NCBI GenBank assembly: GCA_964442335.1
Contig: CAYTZI010000074.1
Location: forward strand, 1 to 10,658
Origin: JBFYTX01 sp964442335
Lineage (GTDB): Bacteria > Chloroflexota > Dehalococcoidia > Dehalococcoidales > RBG-16-60-22
Reading direction: 5' to 3'
Length of the DNA stretch: 10,658 bases
Shown: piece by piece, positions 6,044 through 10,658 of the stretch
Numbering within the stretch: the first letter of the stretch is position 1
How the letters are laid out: each line of letters starts with the position of its first letter
The notes under the pieces: generated by a model
What the model was told of the DNA's origin: nothing
The model's input: the letters and a program-made list of their open reading frames with translations, nothing else
Database searches by the model: none
Translations under genes and position numbers: made by a program

Positions 6044-7237
6044 TTACTCAACCGGCTCCCGGCCGTAGATAACGACGGTATGCTGGGCGCAGGTGCCGCT
6101 GAGGTTGTGCGCCAGCCCGAACCTGGCGTCTTTTACCTGGTGGATGGCGCGGCCCTGGAGCTGCTTGCAGATTTCCAGCGACTGCCTGGCGCCGGACGCG
6201 CCGAAGGGGTGCCCGTACACGAGCAGGCCGCCGTCGGTGTTGGTGGGAATGGCGCCGTCGATTTTGGTCGCGCCGGAGGCGACGAACGGGCCGCCTTCAC
6301 CCTTCTGGCAGAACCCCAGCTCTTCCAGCTCGATAACCTCCGATATCGAGAAGCAGTCGTGCGTCTGCGCCACGTCGATATCTTTAGGGGTAAGCTGGGC
6401 ATTCTTGAAGGCTACCTCGCCGGCTTTCTTCAGGTGGGGCCACTCGGCGAGCGTTTCGCCGGGCCAGCCCGCGGACATGCTGTGGGTGGCGTGCTGTCCC
6501 GTCCCGCGCACGTATACCAGCGGACGGTCGGACATCTCTTTCGCTCTCTCTTCCGAGGCGATGACGACCGCGGAAGCCCCGTCCGATAGCGGGCAGCAGT
6601 CGTAAAGCCCGAAGGGGTCGGCGATGATGCGTGCCTCGAGGGCTTCTTTTATCGTCAGCGTCCTGCCGCCGAAATGGGCGTTGGGACTGTCCGTGCCGTA
6701 GTTGTAGTTGGTGACGGATACGTGCGCCATCTGCTCCTTGGTGGTTCCGTAGCGTTTCATGTGCATCCTGGCTATCATCGCGAAGAAGGGCGGCGGTACT
6801 CCCAGCCCCATCGCGGAGTCCCAGTCGTGGTCGTTGACCGCTAGCTGCGTGTAGTTGGTCTCCCAGCGCTGGGGCATGTACACCTTCTCGCCGCCGGTCA
6901 CCAGGACGACCTCGGCGATACCGCTCTCTATCAGGCCCTTGGCGACGATAATCGCCGAGTTGGAGCCGGCGCATAGTGTGTCCAGCCGGATGCAGATCGA
7001 TGTTGGACTAAGCCCGAGTCTATGTACGACGAGCGGAGCGGTGTTCAACGCCGAGGAATGCCTGCCCGCCATGGTCGTGGCGATAATCAGGCCGTCGACA
7101 TCCTTGTGCTTCAGCCCCGGGACATCTTTCTGGCAGGCGACCGCCGCCTCCTGGACCATATCCAGCAGGTGGGCCTGCCGCACGCCGAACTTGCTCGTTC
7201 CCCCACCGACGATTACGGCGTTCTTTTTCTGTGCCAT
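6044..7237 (-). CDS. Thiolase of the SCP-x / lipid-transfer-protein type
   Basis: This 397-residue protein is predicted to cleave 3-oxoacyl-CoA with CoA as the last step of the operon's beta-oxidation cycle. The nucleophile is C89 in RLDTLCAGSNSA (84-95). HDCFS (293-297) is the SCP2-thiolase form of the usual NEAF motif and brings a second cysteine (C295). GHPFGASGA (342-350) gives H343, and HNLSGTCAQH (377-386) is the C-terminal loop with C383. Because C89 is kept, it looks like a true thiolase rather than a Ltp2-type retro-aldolase, which lacks the nucleophilic cysteine. The start is ATG with AAAGGAG 9 bases upstream. It is the first gene of the minus-strand operon and divergent from the molybdoenzyme. 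Substrate chain is not evident; SCP-x thiolases with DUF35 partners often handle branched or polycyclic acyl-CoAs. Confidence 0.9.
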   Translation of the reverse strand: MAQKKNAVIVGGGTSKFGVRQAHLLDMVQEAAVACQKDVPGLKHKDVDGLIIATTMAGRHSSALNTAPLVVHRLGLSPTSICIRLDTLCAGSNSAIIVAKGLIESGIAEVVLVTGGEKVYMPQRWETNYTQLAVNDHDWDSAMGLGVPPPFFAMIARMHMKRYGTTKEQMAHVSVTNYNYGTDSPNAHFGGRTLTIKEALEARIIADPFGLYDCCPLSDGASAVVIASEERAKEMSDRPLVYVRGTGQHATHSMSAGWPGETLAEWPHLKKAGEVAFKNAQLTPKDIDVAQTHDCFSISEVIELEELGFCQKGEGGPFVASGATKIDGAIPTNTDGGLLVYGHPFGASGARQSLEICKQLQGRAIHQVKDARFGLAHNLSGTCAQHTVVIYGREPVE

Positions 7238-7439
7238 ATGTGCATCTCCTTTATGTTTTATTGACTTTTTAGCGGGAACCAGGAGTGAAAATATCCGCTG
7301 CGACCCTTCCCCCGCCCCGCAGCCTGTTTTCCCCTACTATATTACCAGAAAACGCCTCTTACCGTAAAGCGCCCTGCCTTACTCTTATCCCCGCCCCTCG
7401 CTTAATCCGCTTTTATTCTTATTATCTTAATCCCACCCG

Positions 7440-7467
7440 CCGCCCTCGCGTCATCTGTTTCTTACCG
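7440..7467 (+). repeat. CCGCCCTCG dispersed repeat, copy 1
   Basis: The 28-base core has the pattern CCGCCCTCGyrTCATCnGTkTCTTAyC and recurs at 7524-7551 and 10461-10488 in the same orientation. It is followed about 10 bases later by the hairpin at 7477-7497; copy 3 likewise has a hairpin a short way downstream. Confidence 0.75.
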
Positions 7468-7476
7468 TATTTTTCG

Positions 7477-7497
7477 TCCCCCTTTTATAAAGGGGGA
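7477..7497. repeat. 9-bp hairpin with TAT loop
   Basis: TCCCCCTTT (7477-7485) pairs perfectly with AAAGGGGGA (7489-7497). The flank GGGGGATAAGAGGAG repeats, with one difference, the flank of the palindrome at 821-848, marking both as members of one repeat family. Confidence 0.7.
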
Positions 7498-7523
7498 TAA
7501 GAGGAGGATTTTCTCGTCCCTGG

Positions 7524-7551
7524 CCGCCCTCGCATCATCCGTTTCTTACCA
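7524..7551 (+). repeat. CCGCCCTCG dispersed repeat, copy 2
   Basis: The core CCGCCCTCGCATCATCCGTT (start) continues as TCTTACCA and differs from copy 1 at only a few positions. The two copies start 84 bases apart, bracketing the 7477-7497 hairpin. Confidence 0.75.
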
Positions 7552-7577
7552 CTTTTCTTTGAGTCTCCTTTCCCCCA

Positions 7578-7612
7578 GCTAACAGCTAATAGCTAACAGC
7601 TAACCGCTAATT
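7578..7612. repeat. gctaaNN heptad array, five units
   Basis: The five consecutive units are GCTAACA, GCTAATA, GCTAACA, GCTAACC and GCTAATT. The array abuts the -35 box of the molybdoenzyme promoter; the last T of the array is the first base of TTGACA. The related four-unit array is at 949-976. Confidence 0.8.
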
Positions 7613-7641
7613 TGACACTCACACCTTCAAACATCTAATAT
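7612..7641 (+). promoter_or_regulatory. Sigma70-type promoter for the molybdoenzyme-ferredoxin operon
   Basis: A consensus-perfect -35, TTGACA (7612-7617), is followed after 18 bases by TAATAT (7636-7641; 4 of 6 to TATAAT). The predicted start would be near 7648, leaving an untranslated leader of about 50 bases that ends with AAAGGAG (7686-7692), 8 bases before the ATG. No clear operator palindrome overlaps it; the leader contains no obvious riboswitch. Confidence 0.6.
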
Positions 7642-7700
7642 TTAACAGGCTGGATTTTCTGTGTTCGCTTCAGATTAATTTCCGGAAAGGAGTTTTACGC

Positions 7701-9947
7701 ATGGCGAAAGGCGATGAAAAAAAGGTGCTGTCCACCATGTGGTCGGCGGGATGCGGCTCTCACGGCGGCTGCGGCTGCGAAATATATGTTGACGGTGATA
7801 AAGTCACCCGCGTCGAGGGTGATAAAAACCACCCCTTTAACCAGGGCAGGCTCTGCGCTAAAGGCCTGGCGCTACCGCAGTACATTTACCACCCCGACCG
7901 CGTTACCCATCCCCTCAAGCGCGTCGGCGAGAGGGGCGAGGGCAGGTGGCAGCAGATTTCCTGGGATGAGGCCTACGACACCATCGAAAAGAAACTGAAG
8001 GATATCCGCGAGAAATTCGGCGCGGAGTCCGTCATTTTCTGCCAGGGCACCGGCCGCGATATCGGCGGCCCCATTACCTTCCTGATGTACGCCTACGGCA
8101 GCCCCAACTGGGTCCAGGTAGGCCTGGCCGGACACGCCTGCTATACCCCCCGCCTCGGCGCCATGTTCGCCACCCAGGGACACTACAGCGTGGCGGACTG
8201 CTCCCAGTTCCTGGAAAAACGCTATGATTCCCCCGAGTGGACTCCCCCCAAGTACATCATCATGTGGGCGCAGAATCCCGCCGCTGGCTGCCACGACGGC
8301 TTTTACGGCCACTGGATTATCGACTGCATGCGGCGGGGCTCCAAGCTGATCACCATCGACCCCCGCTATACCTGGTTCACCTCCCGCTCGGAGGTGCACC
8401 TGCAGAACCGCCCCGGCACCGACGGTGCTATTGCCCTCGGCATGTTGAACGTCATCATTAACGAGGGCATCTACGATAAAGAGTTCGTGGAAAACTGGTG
8501 CTACGGCTTCGATGAGCTCAAGGAGCGCGTCCAGGAGTACACCCCGGAAAAGGTCGCCGAAATCACCTGGGTGCCCGCCGACCTCCTCCGGAAAGCCGCC
8601 CGGCTTTACGCCACGAACAAGCCTTCCGCCATCCAGTGGGGCGAGCCGGTGGACGCCATGCCGGCCGGCTCCGTCGTGGCGCAGGCCATCAACCATCTCT
8701 GGGCTATCACCGGCAATATCGATAACCCCGGCGGCAACGTTATCGCCCGCAACTCCCACGGCGTTACCACCTACCCCTTCTCCTCCGCCGAGCTTACCAA
8801 GCTCTACGGGGCCGACCTCGTTAAGAAGCTGAATGAAAAGCGCATCGGCGCTGACAGGTACCCCATGATTAAGGGCTTCCGGGGCTGGGTGCAGCCGGAC
8901 GTGCTCATCGAGCAGATGGAGACCGGCAAGCCTTATCGGGTCAGGGCTGCCTGGATTCAGACATCGAACATCCTTGGCGGCCAGGCCTCCGACCCCCGCC
9001 GGCACTATGAGGCTATGAAAAAGCTCGACTTCATCGTCGTCGTCGACCTTTTCCAGAATCCCACGAGCATGGCCCTGGCGGATATTTTCCTGCCCGCCGC
9101 CAGCATCTGCGAGAAGGAAAGCTTCCGCTCCTGGTGGCAGCCCCTGGGCGTCAGCGTCAAGGCCATCGAGGGCGTCGGCGAGTCCATGTCGGACTGGGAG
9201 ATTAATCTGGAGATGGCCAAGCGCCTGGCGACCACCCCCATCAAGTTCAATACCGTCCGCGAGCTTATCGACGACCGCCTTAAGGACGGCAACACCAGCT
9301 TTGAGAAGCTCAAGGCGAAGGGCTGCTGGGAGTACCCGCCGGAGGGGCACAACACCAGGCCTTATTACCGCTACCGGAGGGGCCTCCTCCGCGCCGACGG
9401 CCAGCCCGGCTTCGATACCCCCACCGGCAAGGTGGAGCTTTATTCCAAGCGCTACGAGGACTGGGGTCTCGACCCCCTCCCCTATTACGAGGAGCCGAAA
9501 GAGAGCCCCGTCGCCACCCCCGAGCTGGCTAAAGAGTACCCCTTTATCCTGACTACCGGTCGCCGCTCGCCGGTGTTCTTCCACTCCGAGCACCGCATGA
9601 TTCCCTGGCTCCGCGAGCTCGACCCTTACCCCGAGTGTGAAATCAACGACCGCACCGCGGAAGCGCTGGGCATTTCCAGCGGCGAGTGGGTCTATATCGA
9701 GAACAGGCACGGCAGAGTTAAAATGAAGGCTAAAGTGACCCCCACCGCCCACCCGAGGGTCATTACCGCGCCGCACGGCTGGTGGCTGCCGGAGACCGAA
9801 GGCAAAGCCCCGAACCTCTTCAGCACCTGGGACTATAACATCAATAACCTCACCTCCATGGGCAACCAGGCCAAGTCAGGTTTCGGCGGGACGGACTACC
9901 GCTCCGGCCTCTGCCGCATCGTTAAAGTATCGGACGGAAAGGAGTAG
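7701..9947 (+). CDS. Acetylene-hydratase-like molybdopterin (Mo/W) oxidoreductase, DMSO reductase family
   Basis: This 748-residue protein binds a bis-molybdopterin-guanine-dinucleotide metal centre and probably one [4Fe-4S] cluster. Cysteines C18, C24, C26 and C52 (GCGSHGGCGCE and RLCAKG) form the N-terminal cluster site, but the usual C-x2-C-x3-C is replaced by C-x5-C-x-C. C147 in GHACYTPR, shortly after GSPNW, is the likely Mo/W ligand. The C-terminal cofactor domain spans about 612-745. As I recall Pelobacter acetylene hydratase, segments such as INEGIYDKEFVENWC and TPTGKVELYS match it closely. The catalytic Asp next to its cluster cysteine appears to be His21 here, so hydration of acetylene is not implied. 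There is no Tat signal or membrane segment, so it should be cytoplasmic. It is co-translated with a ferredoxin, which argues for redox chemistry. Substrate unknown. Third positions are strongly C/G-rich, more so than in the minus-strand genes. Confidence 0.88.
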   Translation: MAKGDEKKVLSTMWSAGCGSHGGCGCEIYVDGDKVTRVEGDKNHPFNQGRLCAKGLALPQYIYHPDRVTHPLKRVGERGEGRWQQISWDEAYDTIEKKLKDIREKFGAESVIFCQGTGRDIGGPITFLMYAYGSPNWVQVGLAGHACYTPRLGAMFATQGHYSVADCSQFLEKRYDSPEWTPPKYIIMWAQNPAAGCHDGFYGHWIIDCMRRGSKLITIDPRYTWFTSRSEVHLQNRPGTDGAIALGMLNVIINEGIYDKEFVENWCYGFDELKERVQEYTPEKVAEITWVPADLLRKAARLYATNKPSAIQWGEPVDAMPAGSVVAQAINHLWAITGNIDNPGGNVIARNSHGVTTYPFSSAELTKLYGADLVKKLNEKRIGADRYPMIKGFRGWVQPDVLIEQMETGKPYRVRAAWIQTSNILGGQASDPRRHYEAMKKLDFIVVVDLFQNPTSMALADIFLPAASICEKESFRSWWQPLGVSVKAIEGVGESMSDWEINLEMAKRLATTPIKFNTVRELIDDRLKDGNTSFEKLKAKGCWEYPPEGHNTRPYYRYRRGLLRADGQPGFDTPTGKVELYSKRYEDWGLDPLPYYEEPKESPVATPELAKEYPFILTTGRRSPVFFHSEHRMIPWLRELDPYPECEINDRTAEALGISSGEWVYIENRHGRVKMKAKVTPTAHPRVITAPHGWWLPETEGKAPNLFSTWDYNINNLTSMGNQAKSGFGGTDYRSGLCRIVKVSDGKE
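9938..9944 (+). promoter_or_regulatory. Shine-Dalgarno embedded in the preceding gene's end
   Basis: AAAGGAG forms the last Lys-Glu codons of the molybdoenzyme. It lies immediately before its TAG stop (9945-9947) and 5 bases before the ferredoxin ATG (9950), an arrangement that favours coupled translation and stoichiometric production of the two proteins. Confidence 0.75.
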
Positions 9948-9949
9948 CT

Positions 9950-10282
9950 ATGCCCCGCAACGGCTTACTTATTGAATACGGATACTGCACCGGGTGTCAC
10001 GCCTGCGAGGTCGCCTGCAAGCAGGAGCACAACTACTCCGAGGGTATGTGCGGCATCAGGGTCGATGAGCTGGTGACGGTAAGCCCGGATAAGGTCCAGG
10101 TGGACTATGTGCCCATCACCACGCGCTTTTGTGACCTCTGTGCCGACCGCTTAAAACGCGGTGAAGAAACCCCTGCCTGCGTTAAGCACTGCCAGGCTTT
10201 ATGTATGTGGTACGGGCCTGTCACCGGGCTGTCAAAGATGATGGAGGTCAAGCCGCGCTCGTCCCTCTTCACCCCTAGATAG
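9950..10282 (+). CDS. Small two-cluster [4Fe-4S] ferredoxin subunit (DmsB/HybA-like, compact)
   Basis: The protein is 110 residues. The first cysteine motif is C13-x2-C16-x2-C19-x3-C23 (YCTGCHACEVACKQEH, 12-27), and the second is C61-x2-C64-x12-C77-x3-C81 (FCDLCADRL and CVKHCQALC). The pairing of a four-cysteine set with a C-x2-C...C-x3-C set suggests two [4Fe-4S] clusters, half the number in typical DmsB/NrfC subunits of about 200 residues. C34 and C85 are additional cysteines of unknown role. It is the natural electron carrier of the molybdoenzyme encoded just upstream. No signal peptide and no membrane-anchor gene follow, so the pair is probably soluble in the cytoplasm. The C-terminal tail (KMMEVKPRSSLFTPR) ends cleanly at TAG, and nothing indicates frameshift truncation, so I read the small size as genuine. 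Confidence 0.87.
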   Translation: MPRNGLLIEYGYCTGCHACEVACKQEHNYSEGMCGIRVDELVTVSPDKVQVDYVPITTRFCDLCADRLKRGEETPACVKHCQALCMWYGPVTGLSKMMEVKPRSSLFTPR

Positions 10283-10289
10283 TCCCTGT

Positions 10290-10330
10290 CATTGCGAGCC
10301 ATCCGCCGCAGGCGTAGGCGCGGCAATCTC
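10290..10330. repeat. ATTGCGAGC...GCGGCAATCTC intergenic element
   Basis: The element starts CATTGCGAGCC and ends GCGGCAATCTC, with ATTGC/GCAAT as short inverted arms at 10291-10295 and 10322-10326. This sequence style (ATTGCGAGC ... GCAATCTC) is one I recall as a frequent dispersed intergenic repeat in several bacterial phyla. Only one copy is present in this window. Confidence 0.55.
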
Positions 10331-10332
10331 CC

Positions 10333-10381
10333 CCGCTCGCCCTGAGCCTGTCGAATGGTCATCCTGAGCGCAGCGAAGGAT
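10333..10381. repeat. GAGCCTGTCGAA element, copy C, joined to an ATCCTGAGCG element
   Basis: Positions 10333-10359 match the right arm of copy A (reverse complement of 3360-3386) at about 24 of 27 bases, but the partner arm is absent. Directly after it, ATCCTGAGCGCAGCGAAGGAT (10361-10381) has inverted ends ATCCT/AGGAT. So copy C is a half element fused to another repeat. Confidence 0.7.
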
Positions 10382-10384
10382 ATC

Positions 10385-10416
10385 GGGGCGGGGCTTAATA
10401 TTTATAGCCCGCCCCC
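10385..10416 (+). terminator. Possible terminator of the molybdoenzyme-ferredoxin operon
   Basis: GGGGC-G-GGGCT (10385-10395) pairs with AGCCCGCCCC (10406-10415) as two 5-bp helices separated by one bulged G (about 10390), with a ten-base A/T loop. The following DNA is pyrimidine-rich (CACGTTTCATCCTCCTTTATTCC) but lacks a continuous T-tract, so intrinsic termination is plausible rather than certain. Confidence 0.45.
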
Positions 10417-10460
10417 ACGTTTCATCCTCCTTTATTCCTTTATATCTTTTCCCACCCTAA

Positions 10461-10488
10461 CCGCCCTCGTATCATCGGTGTCTTATCG
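10461..10488 (+). repeat. CCGCCCTCG dispersed repeat, copy 3
   Basis: The core begins CCGCCCTCGTATCATCGGTG and ends TCTTATCG, same orientation and length as copies 1 and 2. The base run CCCACCC also precedes both copy 1 and this copy, so the repeated unit extends a little upstream of the core. Confidence 0.7.
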
Positions 10489-10504
10489 GCCTTTTTATTC
10501 CTCC

Positions 10505-10529
10505 TCCCTCTCCCTTCATAGGAGAGGGA
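10505..10529. repeat. 9-bp hairpin after repeat copy 3
   Basis: TCCCTCTCC (10505-10513) pairs perfectly with GGAGAGGGA (10521-10529) around a seven-base loop. It stands downstream of the CCGCCCTCG repeat as the 7477-7497 hairpin stands downstream of copy 1. Confidence 0.65.
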
Positions 10530-10589
10530 ATGAGGGTGAGGGTAACAAATTTTCAAAAAAGCAGACGGCAGTAAAGGGGGGTGCGCAGC

Positions 10590-10613
10590 GAGAGGGGGCT
10601 AGCGCCCCCTCTC
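10590..10613. repeat. 10-bp hairpin, G-run/C-run arms
   Basis: GAGAGGGGGC (10590-10599) pairs perfectly with GCCCCCTCTC (10604-10613) around the loop TAGC. It is followed by ATATTCATCC without a T-tract. Same style as the hairpins at 821-848 and 10505-10529. Confidence 0.65.
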
Positions 10614-10658
10614 ATATTCATCCCCCTCTCCAAACAATCAATCTAACGCTTAAGTTTA

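Larger units (their letters stand above)
7238..7700. other. Divergent intergenic region with promoters and repeats
   Basis: No credible gene lies in these 463 bases. The plus-strand side (7612-7641) carries a strong sigma70-type promoter. For the minus strand, a TATAGT hexamer (rc of 7336-7341, overlapping TGGTAATAT) could serve as -10 of the thiolase operon, but no good -35 is visible. The middle contains two copies of a CCGCCCTCG repeat, a 9-bp hairpin and a heptad array. A minor 6-bp inverted pair, GCTGCG/CGCAGC, sits at 7297-7302 and 7318-7323. Confidence 0.6.
10283..10658. other. Gene-free repeat-rich tail of the window
   Basis: No credible gene is visible in these 376 bases on either strand. 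They hold, in order, an ATTGCGAGC..GGCAATCTC element, a GAGCCTGTCGAA element joined to an ATCCTGAGCG..AGGAT element, a bulged G+C-rich stem that may terminate the plus-strand operon, a third CCGCCCTCG repeat, and two further hairpins with G-run/C-run arms. Confidence 0.7.

Noticed and set aside
6044..7237. Thiolase-family protein as a Ltp2-type retro-aldolase partner of DUF35
   Set aside because: The retro-aldolase lacks the nucleophilic cysteine, whereas here C89, the HDCF motif and the GHP motif are all present, so thiolysis is more likely.
7285..7500. A 71-codon plus-strand frame in the divergent intergenic region
   Set aside because: It is built from repeat sequence and pyrimidine-rich DNA, has no convincing ribosome site and shows no protein motif.
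7440..7551. Possible CRISPR array from spaced direct repeats
   Set aside because: Only two copies lie here and a third is about 3 kb away. They are imperfect, the interval is 84 bases start to start and contains a hairpin of another repeat family, and no cas genes are present.
7872..9776. A 634-codon open frame on the minus strand opposite the molybdoenzyme gene
   Set aside because: Its length comes from the strong C/G third-position bias of the real gene, which removes stops from the antisense frame. The translation is a low-complexity run of Gly, Val, Ala, Leu and His without family motifs, while the plus-strand protein is clearly conserved.
7701..9947. Formate dehydrogenase or a Tat-exported reductase
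   Set aside because: There is no twin-arginine signal, no selenocysteine codon at the metal-ligand position, and the sequence matches the acetylene hydratase-like branch better.
10283..10658. Insertion sequence remnant or tRNA gene in the window tail
   Set aside because: No transposase-like frame, no terminal repeats with target duplication and no cloverleaf could be found; the sequence is accounted for by short dispersed repeats and hairpins.

Overview
The window is G+C-rich bacterial DNA (roughly 58-60% by eye). The enzymes and cofactors point to a strict or facultative anaerobe: a [2Fe-2S]/ASKHA corrinoid-activase-type protein, an acetylene-hydratase-like molybdo/tungstoenzyme with its own small ferredoxin, and a complete set of beta-oxidation enzymes. 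My best guess for lineage is Chloroflexota (Dehalococcoidia-like), with Desulfobacterota as the alternative. This rests on general resemblance of the proteins and intergenic repeats, not on any marker gene, so confidence is low.

Layout. Six genes run on the minus strand over positions 7237 to 1. In transcription order they are a thiolase (SCP-x type), a DUF35 Zn-ribbon/OB-fold partner, a 3-hydroxyacyl-CoA dehydrogenase/enoyl-CoA hydratase fusion, a large-subunit-like and a small-subunit-like acyl-CoA dehydrogenase, and then, beyond an intrinsic terminator at 905-932, the 5' part of an ASKHA/DUF4445 protein cut by the window start. Two genes run on the plus strand from 7701 to 10282: a 748-residue DMSO-reductase-family enzyme and a 110-residue two-cluster ferredoxin, overlapping in their translation signals. 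The 463-base gap between the divergent units (7238-7700) holds repeats and a good sigma70-type promoter for the plus-strand pair. The last 376 bases hold only repeats and hairpins.

How the genes work together. The five minus-strand enzymes supply one full beta-oxidation turn: dehydrogenation (two unlike ACAD subunits), hydration and NAD-dependent oxidation (fusion protein), and thiolytic cleavage (thiolase plus DUF35 partner). No CoA ligase/transferase and no ETF are present, so activation and electron disposal are encoded elsewhere. One ACAD has lost the usual catalytic glutamate at both known positions, while the other has a candidate base in the helix-G position. This suggests an obligate hetero-oligomer like the steroid side-chain (ChsE/FadE) or pimeloyl-CoA (PimCD) dehydrogenases, and hence a bulky or dicarboxylic acyl-CoA substrate. 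The Mo/W enzyme could act on the same substrate upstream of beta-oxidation, but only the divergent arrangement supports that.

The intergenic DNA is crowded with short dispersed repeats of at least four families: a GAGCCTGTCGAA palindromic element, a CCGCCCTCG element, a gctaaNN heptad array, and G-run/C-run hairpins. They recur between and after the genes, and in one case form the last codons and stop of a gene.
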